A stretch of 5,037 nucleotides of DNA from JAXHUH01 sp034211175 (lineage in GTDB: Bacteria > Actinomycetota > Acidimicrobiia > Acidimicrobiales > CAIXPF01), in contig JAXHUH010000329.1 in assembly GCA_034211175.1 (NCBI GenBank), positions 1 through 5,037 on the forward strand, given 5' to 3'. Below, one piece after another: positions 1 to 5,037 of the stretch. A model generated the notes under the pieces. The model was not told where the DNA came from and searched no databases. It was given only the letters and a program-made list of their open reading frames with translations. The translations under genes and the position numbers were made by a program. Every line of letters begins with the position of its first letter. Within the stretch, counting starts at the first letter, position 1.

Positions 1-236
1 AGCACCTGGCACACCACAAACGTGATGTTCCGGATTCAAAGAAACTAACTAGACAACCACAGAACCACCCCCCGAAACCGGGGAACGATCCGAGGCTGCC
101 CGCACTCACTGCGTTTCGTCCCCTATTCCGTTTTCAAGAAACAACAGACACAACGTCTGCACGCCACACGCAACCCACAGGGCTAGCGGAGGTGACTTCG
201 TGGTCCCGCCGGAGGCGTACCTCATCGGCGGGGCGA
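1..236 (-). other. Probable 5' leader of an rRNA operon (16S gene beyond left edge)
   Basis: This stretch has no convincing gene and is clearly less GC-rich than the rest of the window. Read on the minus strand it follows a strong promoter at 243-271 and contains a stem-loop, a TTGTTTCTTGAAAAC element (130-144), a GC hairpin at 70-83 (CCCCG stem, 4-nt loop) and a second TTTCTTTGAA-like stretch near 33-42. Elements of the form TTGTTT-TTGAGAAC are known from leaders and spacers of Gram-positive and actinobacterial rRNA operons, where they take part in antitermination and pre-rRNA processing. The 16S 5' end (AGAGTTTGATC) is not present, so the leader would be longer than 236 nt. The short reading frames here look like chance. 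The rRNA assignment is inference from motifs and from the neighbouring tyrS. Confidence 0.66.
123..159 (-). promoter_or_regulatory. boxB-like stem-loop followed by boxA-like element (antitermination/processing)
   Basis: On the minus strand a perfect 5-bp stem (CAGAC at 155-159 pairing with GTCTG at 145-149, 5-nt loop GTTGT) is followed immediately by TTGTTTCTTGAAAAC (144-130) and GGAATAG. The order stem-loop then boxA-like sequence is that of rRNA leader nut-like sites, where NusB/NusE (S10) and partners bind the nascent RNA to prevent premature termination. The stem and motif are read directly from the sequence. The assignment rests on resemblance to Gram-positive rRNA leaders recalled from knowledge and was not aligned. 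Confidence 0.6.
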
Positions 237-242
237 GGAGAT

Positions 243-271
243 AACCTAGACCAGGCCCGCGAGGGCGTCAA
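243..271 (-). promoter_or_regulatory. Strong sigma70/SigA-type promoter, probably rRNA operon P1
   Basis: Minus strand: -35 TTGACG (271-266), a 17-bp spacer, and -10 TAGGTT (248-243). The -35 matches five of six consensus bases, the -10 fits TAnnnT, and the spacing is ideal. Transcription would start near 234-237 and run left through the leader. Just upstream lies a partly A/T-rich stretch with the inverted repeat GAAG-AA-CTTC (283-292), which could act as an UP-like or protein-binding element. The promoter lies about 120 bp downstream of the tyrS stop, so the rRNA operon can be transcribed independently of tyrS, although read-through may add to it. Confidence 0.72.
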
Positions 272-354
272 GGGATTTCTCCAGAAGTTCTTCCGGCGGC
301 GGCCGGAAGCGGCAGCGCCCAGGCTAGCGGCGTTCCCGCGGGATCCCACCCACG

Positions 355-387
355 GGCCCGAGAACCCGGGCCGGCCGTGCGCCCGGG
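355..387 (-). terminator. GC-rich inverted repeats downstream of tyrS, possible weak terminator
   Basis: Two mutually exclusive hairpins lie within 35 nt of the tyrS stop codon. One has 7-bp arms (CCCGGGC at 365-371 with GCCCGGG at 381-387, 9-nt loop). The other has 6-bp arms (GGCCCG at 355-360 with CGGGCC at 367-372, 6-nt loop). Neither is followed on the minus strand by a T-run, so this is not a classical intrinsic terminator. In high-GC actinobacteria, hairpins without U-tracts have been proposed to terminate transcription or protect 3' ends. A separate 10-bp palindrome TCCCGCGGGA lies at 334-343. Confidence 0.3.
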
Positions 388-389
388 GC

Positions 390-1691
390 TCAGCCGGCGG
401 CATCCCCCGCGACGACGAGGTGGTACTGGGTCCGCCCCCGGCGCAGGAGCAGGTACCGGTCGTGGAGGAGGCGGTCGTGGCCGAGCGTGTCGCCCGGCTC
501 GAGGCGCTGCCCGTTTACCGACAGGCCGCGCTGGTCGAGGGTGCGTCGTGCGTCGCCCCGGCTCTTGGCCAGGCCGACCTCCGCGAAGAGGGCGGCCGGG
601 TCGAGCCCGTCGCCCAGGGCCTCCCGGCCCACGTGGGAGGTCGGCACCTCCGCGGCGATCGTCTCGAACGTCGGGGCGGCGACGGTCGCCGGGTCGCCGC
701 CGAAGAGCACCTCCGACGCCTCGAGCACCGCAGGGATGGCCTCGGCCCCGTGGACCAGGCTCGTGAGCTCGGTGGCGAGGCGGCGCTGGCCCAGCCGCTT
801 CTCCGGCGCGGCGGCGTGCTCGGAGGCCACCGCCTCCGCCTCGGCCACGGGCAGCAGCGTCAGCCGCAGGAGCAGGCTCCTGATCTCGTCGTCGTCGGCG
901 CCGATCCACGCCTGGTAGAAGCGGTACGGCGACATCCGGGCCGGGCTCAGCCAGATCTGCTCCCCCGACGCCGTCTTGCCGTACTTCGTCCCGTCGCGCC
1001 TCGTCAGCAGCGGCCAGGTCAGTCCGTGGAGGTGGGCGCCGAGGCGGCGCCGCGCGAGGTCGACGCCGAGGCTGATGTTGCCCCACTGGTCGGTGCCGCC
1101 CAGCTGGATCTCGCATCCGTGGCGCTCGTTGAGGGCGACGAAGTCGTTCGCCTGGAGGAGCATGTAGCTGAACTCGGTGTAGGAGATCCCGTGGGTCCCC
1201 TCCATCCGGGCCCGGACCGACTCCTTGCCCATCATCTGGTTGACGGTGACGTGCTTGCCGACGTCGCGCAGGAACTCGATCGCGGTCATCGAGGTCGTCC
1301 AGTCCCGGTTGTCGGCCAGGATCGCCTGGTTCGGCCCGGGCGAGAAGTCGAGGAAGCGCCGCAGCTGGGGCACGATCCCCTCGAGGTTCGCGTTGAGCGC
1401 GGCGTCGTCGAGGAGGTTGCGCTCCTCGGAGCGGCCGGACGGATCGCCGATCATCCCGGTCGCACCGCCGGCGAGGGCGATCGGTCGGTGGCCGGCGTCC
1501 TGGAACCGCCGCAGCGCGAGCAGGCCCATCAGGTGACCGATGTGGAGGCTGTCGGCGGTCGGGTCGAAGCCGACGTAGACGGTCGCCGGGCCCTCCTCGA
1601 GCCTGGCGACGAGCGCCGCACGATCGGTCGAGTCGGCGACGAGGTCGCGGGCGGCCAGGTCGTCGAGGAATCGGGAACCCGTCTCGGTCAC
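390..1691 (-). CDS. tyrS: Tyrosyl-tRNA synthetase
   Basis: A cytoplasmic class I aminoacyl-tRNA synthetase that activates tyrosine with ATP and loads it onto tRNA-Tyr. The 433-aa product is the usual bacterial TyrS length. Visible are the YVGFDPTADSLHIGH segment with the HIGH signature (residues 50-53), GGATGMIGDPSGRSEER (75-91), the tyrosine-pocket stretch SYTEFSYMLLQANDF (170-184), GGTDQWGNI (198-206) and the KMSKS-equivalent KYGKTASG (236-243). A C-terminal S4-type RNA-binding domain covers roughly residues 366-426. The GTG at 1691 is chosen because TETGSRFLDDL there matches the normal TyrS N-terminus; the frame stays open upstream to an ATG at 1778 and a GTG at 1745, which would add non-homologous residues. 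The Shine-Dalgarno is weak (AGTGAG). The gene is divergent from the PBP gene and reads towards the putative rRNA operon. The tyrS-rrn order is known from fast-growing mycobacteria (rrnB). The gene looks intact. Confidence 0.97.
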   Translation of the reverse strand: MTETGSRFLDDLAARDLVADSTDRAALVARLEEGPATVYVGFDPTADSLHIGHLMGLLALRRFQDAGHRPIALAGGATGMIGDPSGRSEERNLLDDAALNANLEGIVPQLRRFLDFSPGPNQAILADNRDWTTSMTAIEFLRDVGKHVTVNQMMGKESVRARMEGTHGISYTEFSYMLLQANDFVALNERHGCEIQLGGTDQWGNISLGVDLARRRLGAHLHGLTWPLLTRRDGTKYGKTASGEQIWLSPARMSPYRFYQAWIGADDDEIRSLLLRLTLLPVAEAEAVASEHAAAPEKRLGQRRLATELTSLVHGAEAIPAVLEASEVLFGGDPATVAAPTFETIAAEVPTSHVGREALGDGLDPAALFAEVGLAKSRGDARRTLDQRGLSVNGQRLEPGDTLGHDRLLHDRYLLLRRGRTQYHLVVAGDAAG

Positions 1692-1842
1692 AGGCTCACT
1701 GTGGCCGAGCACCCGGGCGGGAGCCAACCGTATGACCGACGTCACGGGCCGGCCGGCGCGCCCGCCCACCTGCGGCACGCGGCGATCGGTGCTCGCCGAC
1801 GCCCGGCCGGGGCCCGGGGCGCGTCACCGTTGGGCCGCCGGT
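1692..1842. promoter_or_regulatory. Divergent tyrS/PBP intergenic region
   Basis: This extremely GC-rich spacer must carry the start signals for both divergent genes. The only TAnnnT hexamer seen is TACGGT on the minus strand (1732-1727). Used as a tyrS -10 box, it would place transcription start near 1720 and leave a leader of about 29 nt, but no acceptable -35 is found at 16-18 bp. It is flanked by a short inverted repeat TGAC-CGAC-GTCA (1733-1744) that could be an operator. No convincing plus-strand promoter or ribosome-binding site for the PBP gene is visible. There is no T-box-like leader ahead of tyrS; the space is too short. Confidence 0.35.
1727..1732 (-). promoter_or_regulatory. Candidate -10 box for tyrS (TACGGT)
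   Basis: TACGGT on the minus strand fits the TAnnnT pattern and sits 35-41 bp upstream of the chosen tyrS start, a sensible distance. The lack of a -35 element and of an extended -10 TG makes this weak. Confidence 0.22.
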
Positions 1843-4275
1843 GTGAGCGATCATGGGTTCGTGCGACGGCTCGTCCCCCTCCTGTTGCTCGTGCTCGTCG
1901 TGGGCGCGGCGTGCAGCTACCGCTCACGCGTCGTCCGCCCGCAGCTCGACGAGAACGCCCTGTCGTCGCGGATCTACGCGGCCGACGGGTCGCTGCTGAC
2001 GGTGCTCCACGGGGAGGAGAACCGCGAGAACGTCGGCTACGAGCAGATGCCCCAGGTGCTGGTCGACGCCGTCGTCGCCGTCGAGGACGAGCGCTTCTGG
2101 CTCCACAAGGGCGTCGACGCCCGGGCCATCCTCCGGGCCGTGCGGACCAACGCCCTCTCGGGCAGCATCGCCGAGGGCGGCTCGACGATCACCCAGCAGC
2201 TCGTCAAGAACGCCCTGCTCACCCCCGAGCAGTCGCTCGACCGCAAGATCGAGGAGGCGGCGCTCGCCTACCAGGTCGAGCGCACCTACTCGAAGGAGCA
2301 GATCCTCGAGATCTACCTGAACACCATCTACTTCGGCCGGGGCGCGTACGGCGTGCAGGCGGCGTCGCGGGAGTACTTCGACCACGACGTCGAGGAGATC
2401 ACCCTCCCCGAGGCGGCGATGCTGGCGGCGCTGATCCAGTCGCCGAGCTCGATGGACCCCTACGACGAGCCCGAGCCGGTCATCGAGCGGCGCAACCTCG
2501 TGCTCGGCCTCATGGCCGGGCAGGGCTACATCGACGACGAGGCGGCCGAGACCGCCCGGCTGTCCGAGCTCGAGCTGGCCCCCGAGTTCACCGACGACGA
2601 CCGCTACCCGGCCGGCCACTTCGTCGAGGAGGTGAAGCAGTTCGTCATGAGCGACCCCCGGTTCGGGGCGACCCGGGAGGACCGGGTGAAGCTGCTCTTC
2701 GCCGGCGGGCTGCGGATCCGCACCACGATCGACCTGGAGATGCAGGCGCAGGCCACCGAGGCCATCGCCGAGACGCTGCCCGACCCGGCGACCTACCCCG
2801 ACGCCGCCGTCGTCACCGTCGAGCCCGGCACCGGCCACGTGCTGACCATGGTCGGCGGGCGCGACTTCTTCGGCGAGAGCGCGATCGCCAAGTACAACCT
2901 GGCCGTCGGCTCCGGTCGCCAGGCGGGGTCGTCGTTCAAGCCGATCACGCTGGCGGCGGCGCTGCGCGACGGCATCCCGGTGACCCAGACCTACCCGGCG
3001 CCGGGCACGATCGAGCTGGACATGGGCGAGAACGCCCCGCCGTGGCGGGTGTCGAACTACGGCGGCGGCGGCTCCGGGCGCACGTCGCTGGTCACCGCCA
3101 CCATCAACTCGTACAACACCGTCTACGCCCAGCTCATCATGGACGTCGGGCCCCAGCGGCTCGTCGACATGGCCGCCGACCTCGGCATCGCCTCGCCGAT
3201 CCAGCCGGTGTTCGCGGCGACGCTCGGCACCGAGAACGTCACCGTCCTCGACATGGCGACGGCGTACTCGACCTTCGCCAACCGCGGCGAGCGCGTCGAC
3301 CCGACGCTCGTCACCCGGATCACCGACGCCGAGGGCACGGTGCTCTACGAGCACCGGCCGACCCCGACGCCGGTCCTCGAGCCCGAGCTGGCCGACCAGC
3401 TCACCTGGGTCCTCACCCAGGGCGTGGAGCGCGGCACCGGTACCCGGGCCCAGCTGCCCGACCGCCCCGCGGCGGGCAAGACCGGCACCGCCCAGGACTG
3501 GCGGGACGCGTGGTTCGTCGGGTACACCCCGGAGCTCGCGACCGCCGTCTGGGTCGGCTACCCGACCGAGCAGATCTCGATGACGCCGCCCCGGACGCCG
3601 ATCCGGGTCACCGGCGGGTCGTGGCCGGCGACGATCTGGAGCCAGTACATGACGATGGCGACGGTCGGCTCCGAGCCGTCGGAGTTCAGCGAGCCGCCGA
3701 GCTCGACGACCTCGACGACCCGCCCGACGGCGCAGCCCGGCACGATCCGCCTCGTGCCCGACCTGACGGGCTGGCCGGTCGGTCGGGCGTACGGCCTGCT
3801 GTCGAGCCGTGGCATCCTCGCCCGCGTCGTGCGAGTGCCCGACGAGCAGTGGGCGCCCGGCGTCGTCCTCGGCCAGGACGCCGAGGCCAACCGGCTCGTC
3901 CCGCCGGGCACGATCGTCACCCTGACCGTCAGCGCCAACGAGTCGAGCGGCACCCGCCCCGCGATCGACCCCGACGCGCCCCCGCCGACGACGACCACGA
4001 CGACCACCCCGCCCCCGACGACGACCTCCACGACGACGCCGTCGACGACCACGACGACCAGCGGCACGTCGACCGCGGTGCCCGGTGTCGTGGGCCTCAC
4101 GGTCGGCGAGGCCGAGAGCGCGGTGCTCAGCCGGGGCTTCGTCGTCTCGGTCATCCGTCAGGACCCGGGTGACGACATCGGTCCGTCGGACAGCGATCTC
4201 GTGTGGCGCCAGGACCCGCCGCCGGAATCGACCATCTCCTCAGGAGGTACGGTCACGCTGTGGGTCACCCCGTGA
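1843..4275 (+). CDS. Class A penicillin-binding protein (GT51 transglycosylase + transpeptidase) with two PASTA domains
   Basis: A bifunctional peptidoglycan synthase of the PonA/PBP1 type acting outside the membrane: it polymerises lipid II into glycan strands and crosslinks the stem peptides. The 810-aa product has a short N-terminus with a hydrophobic segment (residues 10-23) ending in Cys24. The GT51 domain covers about 65-240, with VEDERFWLHKG (catalytic Glu81), GGSTITQQLVKN (112-123), RKIEE (Glu138), ILEIYLNTIYFG (154-165) and RRNLVL (216-221). The transpeptidase covers about 290-600, with SSFK (nucleophile Ser363, Lys366), SYN (423-425) and KTG (546-548). PASTA 1 spans about 637-697, then a Thr/Pro linker, then PASTA 2 at 745-808. 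All catalytic residues are present. The GTG at 1843 is chosen because GTGAGCGATCA also begins the next gene; the GTG at 1861 (804 aa) is a serious alternative, and the frame stays open to an ATG at 1732. No clear Shine-Dalgarno precedes either GTG. PASTA domains are known in PBPs and Ser/Thr kinases as muropeptide or beta-lactam-binding modules. Confidence 0.95.
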   Translation: MSDHGFVRRLVPLLLLVLVVGAACSYRSRVVRPQLDENALSSRIYAADGSLLTVLHGEENRENVGYEQMPQVLVDAVVAVEDERFWLHKGVDARAILRAVRTNALSGSIAEGGSTITQQLVKNALLTPEQSLDRKIEEAALAYQVERTYSKEQILEIYLNTIYFGRGAYGVQAASREYFDHDVEEITLPEAAMLAALIQSPSSMDPYDEPEPVIERRNLVLGLMAGQGYIDDEAAETARLSELELAPEFTDDDRYPAGHFVEEVKQFVMSDPRFGATREDRVKLLFAGGLRIRTTIDLEMQAQATEAIAETLPDPATYPDAAVVTVEPGTGHVLTMVGGRDFFGESAIAKYNLAVGSGRQAGSSFKPITLAAALRDGIPVTQTYPAPGTIELDMGENAPPWRVSNYGGGGSGRTSLVTATINSYNTVYAQLIMDVGPQRLVDMAADLGIASPIQPVFAATLGTENVTVLDMATAYSTFANRGERVDPTLVTRITDAEGTVLYEHRPTPTPVLEPELADQLTWVLTQGVERGTGTRAQLPDRPAAGKTGTAQDWRDAWFVGYTPELATAVWVGYPTEQISMTPPRTPIRVTGGSWPATIWSQYMTMATVGSEPSEFSEPPSSTTSTTRPTAQPGTIRLVPDLTGWPVGRAYGLLSSRGILARVVRVPDEQWAPGVVLGQDAEANRLVPPGTIVTLTVSANESSGTRPAIDPDAPPPTTTTTTTPPPTTTSTTTPSTTTTTSGTSTAVPGVVGLTVGEAESAVLSRGFVVSVIRQDPGDDIGPSDSDLVWRQDPPPESTISSGGTVTLWVTP
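3979..4071 (+). repeat. Low-complexity Thr/Pro linker between the two PASTA domains
   Basis: Within the PBP gene, an ACG/ACC-rich microsatellite-like stretch encodes about 31 residues, nearly all Thr, Pro and Ser, separating the two PASTA domains. Such segments act as extended, flexible spacers in secreted actinobacterial proteins and are frequent O-mannosylation sites in mycobacteria. Modification here is inference. The alternating ACG and ACC codons make length change by slippage possible. A shorter Ser/Thr/Pro linker (about residues 617-632) precedes PASTA 1. Confidence 0.7.
4242..4247 (+). promoter_or_regulatory. Shine-Dalgarno AGGAGG inside the PBP 3' end
   Basis: A perfect AGGAGG is embedded in the last codons of the PBP gene. 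It ends 12 nt before an in-frame GTG at 4260 and 24 nt before the GTG at 4272. It is made by the codon run TCA GGA GGT, which is A/T-richer than this gene's usual choices. It may serve the downstream gene, favouring the 4260 start, or may be a by-product of the PASTA Ser-Gly-Gly-Thr motif. Confidence 0.4.
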
Positions 4276-4814
4276 GCGATCAACCGTCCCGATCCCCCCG
4301 CCCGTCACCGGGCCGGCGCATCACCCCGCTGCGCGTCCTCGCCGGCGTCGTCGTCGTCGGCTCGTTCCTGCTGTGGGCCTACGCGTTCAGCGGCCTCGCC
4401 AGACGCGACGCACCCGACACCCTCGACGACGCCTCGTTCGCGGCCGACGCCGAACCGATCTGCGCCGCTGCGGTCGCCGACATCGACCAGCTGCCGCCGG
4501 CGATGAACTTCGGCGACGACCCGGAGGGCCGCGCCGACGTCCTCGACCGCGCCACCGATCGGCTCGCGGCGATGGTCGCCGATCTCGAGACCGTCGCGAC
4601 CGGGACCGACCGCGACCGCCGGATCGTCGACGCGTGGCTCTCCGACTGGCGCACCTACCTGTCCGACCGGCGGCGCTTCGCCGAGGTGATCCGCGTCGAC
4701 GAGGACGAGCCGTTCCAGCTCACCGCACGTGAGGGCCGGGCGATCACCGCGCCGATGAACCGCATGGCGACGGTCAACGACATGCCGTCCTGCACTACCC
4801 CCGGCGACGTCTGA
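4272..4814 (+). CDS. Small single-pass membrane protein of unknown function, coupled to the PBP gene
   Basis: I do not recognise the family. The 180-aa product has a basic, Pro/Ser-rich cytoplasmic N-terminus (residues 1-19), one membrane segment (about 20-42, Val/Leu/Phe-rich) and an acidic, mostly helical extracytoplasmic domain. Two cysteines, Cys64 (in AEPICAAAV) and Cys174 (in MPSC near the C-terminus), bracket that domain and could form a disulfide. The stretch after Cys64 (DIDQLPPAMNFGDDPEGRADVLDRATDRLAAMV) looks like a helical bundle. The first codon overlaps the PBP stop in a GTGA arrangement, which implies translational coupling and one operon. An alternative in-frame GTG at 4260 adds four residues and sits 12 nt from an AGGAGG. 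Context suggests an envelope role linked to the PBP, for example as accessory or regulator, but this is only guilt by association. Composition matches the neighbours. Confidence 0.82.
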   Translation: MSDQPSRSPRPSPGRRITPLRVLAGVVVVGSFLLWAYAFSGLARRDAPDTLDDASFAADAEPICAAAVADIDQLPPAMNFGDDPEGRADVLDRATDRLAAMVADLETVATGTDRDRRIVDAWLSDWRTYLSDRRRFAEVIRVDEDEPFQLTAREGRAITAPMNRMATVNDMPSCTTPGDV

Positions 4815-4818
4815 GCCC

Positions 4819-4862
4819 GCTGAACGCAGCTCGTCCGTCACCGCCGGCGAGCGAGTACCAGC
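4819..4862. repeat. Palindromic unit 1 (44 nt), possible operon terminator
   Basis: Outer GCTG (4819-4822) pairs with CAGC (4859-4862). Then comes a symmetric 6x6 internal loop, a GCTCG/CGAGC stem (4829-4833 with 4848-4852), a one-base bulge, and a CCG/CGG stem (4835-4837 with 4845-4847) closed by a 7-nt loop. There is no T-run after it on either strand. Confidence 0.7.
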
Positions 4863-4866
4863 CCCA

Positions 4867-4910
4867 GCTGAACGCAGCTCGACCGGCGCAGACGGCGAGC
4901 GAGTACCAGC
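4867..4910. repeat. Palindromic unit 2 (44 nt)
   Basis: Same architecture as unit 1: GCTG/CAGC outer stem (4867-4870 with 4907-4910), GCTCG/CGAGC (4877-4881 with 4896-4900), bulged base, CCG/CGG (4883-4885 with 4893-4895). The loop sequence GCGCAGA differs from unit 1 while the pairing arms are kept. Confidence 0.7.
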
Positions 4911-4933
4911 CGGCGAGCGACTACCAGCCCGCA
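4891..4933. repeat. 43-bp exact direct repeat, copy 1
   Basis: This block (R, R' and CGCA) is identical over 43 bp to 4995-5037, at an offset of 104 bp. Flanking bases on the left differ. The perfect identity suggests recent duplication or gene conversion; the match may continue past the window edge. Confidence 0.93.
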
Positions 4934-4960
4934 GCTCGTCCCAGCCGTGCCGCGCGGCCT

Positions 4961-5014
4961 GCTGAACGCAGCTCGTCCGGAGGGCCCCTGGCCCGACGGC
5001 GAGCGAGTACCAGC
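4961..5014. repeat. Palindromic unit 3 (54 nt, expanded loop)
   Basis: Same arms as the other units: GCTG/CAGC (4961-4964 with 5011-5014), GCTCG/CGAGC (4971-4975 with 5000-5004), CCG/CGG (4977-4979 with 4997-4999). The loop is 10 nt longer and itself forms a perfect 5-bp stem, GGGCC/GGCCC (4982-4986 with 4990-4994). Confidence 0.7.
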
Positions 5015-5037
5015 CGGCGAGCGACTACCAGCCCGCA
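4995..5037. repeat. 43-bp exact direct repeat, copy 2 (reaches window edge)
   Basis: Identical to 4891-4933. The right boundary cannot be defined because the window ends inside the match. Confidence 0.93.

Larger units (their letters stand above)
4819..5037. repeat. Array of imperfect palindromic extragenic repeats (REP/BIME-like), truncated by window edge
   Basis: The whole region after the last stop codon is built from two arms. Left arm L is GCTGAACGCAGCTCG (4819-4833, 4867-4881, 4961-4975; partial GCAGCTCGTCC at 4931-4941). Right arm R is GGCGAGCGAGTACCAGCC (4846-4863, 4894-4911, 4998-5015), with a one-base variant GGCGAGCGACTACCAGCC (4912-4929, 5016-5033). The order is L R L R R' l L R R' and then the edge, where GCA suggests another partial L. 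L and R can pair with each other, so each unit can fold. No protein or transposase is seen here, and short reading frames through the array are repeat-derived. The array starts 4 nt after the membrane-protein stop, so its first hairpin may also serve as operon terminator. Confidence 0.85.

Noticed and set aside
181..330. Two copies of GGCTAGCGG (181-189 and 322-330), with TAGCCT as a possible extra -10 on the minus strand.
   Set aside because: A 9-bp direct repeat is weak evidence, and no -35 is found at the right distance from TAGCCT.
134..403. An 89-codon minus-strand frame in the tyrS-rrn spacer.
   Set aside because: It overlaps the end of tyrS and spans the promoter and leader motifs, with no protein-like features.
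1924..3354. A 476-codon open frame antisense to the PBP gene.
   Set aside because: Composition (Val/Gly/Arg/Asp/Leu runs) is that of a mirrored GC-rich gene; no motif is recognisable and it lies wholly within the PBP.
192..4172. A 1326-codon open frame on the plus strand running through tyrS (antisense) and the PBP gene.
   Set aside because: It is Arg/Gly/Pro/Ala-rich with no domain, and is explained by very high GC removing stop codons. tyrS and the PBP are certain in the other frames.
4305..4841. A 178-codon minus-strand frame opposite the membrane-protein gene, beginning in the repeat array.
   Set aside because: The plus-strand gene has a membrane segment, paired cysteines and a stop/start overlap with the PBP; the minus frame is low-complexity, and its start MTDELRSAG comes from the repeat arm.
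4819..5037. CRISPR array.
   Set aside because: Repeat spacing is irregular, arms alternate in complementary pairs, the intervals are only loops, and no cas gene is in view.
4819..5037. Integron attC sites or a phage attachment site.
   Set aside because: No GTTRRRY-type core or integrase is visible, and the tandem palindromes do not match attC architecture.

Overview
The window is very GC-rich chromosomal DNA with GTG starts, a class A penicillin-binding protein (PBP) carrying PASTA domains, and a tyrosyl-tRNA synthetase gene next to what looks like an rRNA operon leader. This fits a high-GC actinobacterium. The Thr/Pro-rich linkers and overall style would suit Acidimicrobiia, but that placement is inference; there is no 16S sequence in the window to confirm it.

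Layout. (1) Bases 1-389, read on the minus strand, are the spacer downstream of tyrS. It holds two GC-rich inverted repeats, then a strong sigma70-type promoter (TTGACG, 17 bp, TAGGTT), then an AT-richer leader with a stem-loop and a TTGTTTCTTGAAAAC element like the boxB/boxA antitermination and processing signals ahead of 16S genes. The 16S gene should lie just outside the left edge. (2) 390-1691, minus: tyrS, complete. (3) 1692-1842: short divergent spacer. (4) 1843-4275, plus: bifunctional class A PBP (GT51 transglycosylase, transpeptidase, two PASTA domains separated by a Thr/Pro linker), with an N-terminus that reads like a lipoprotein signal. (5) 4272-4814, plus: small single-pass membrane protein of unknown function, overlapping the PBP stop by 4 nt and so probably co-transcribed. 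(6) 4819-5037: a dense array of imperfect palindromic repeats beginning 4 nt after that stop and running off the right edge.

Functionally the left half is translation machinery (tyrS reading towards an rRNA operon) and the right half is a two-gene envelope operon for peptidoglycan polymerisation and crosslinking. The least explained part is the repeat array, in which arm sequences are conserved, loops vary, and one 43-bp block is perfectly duplicated.
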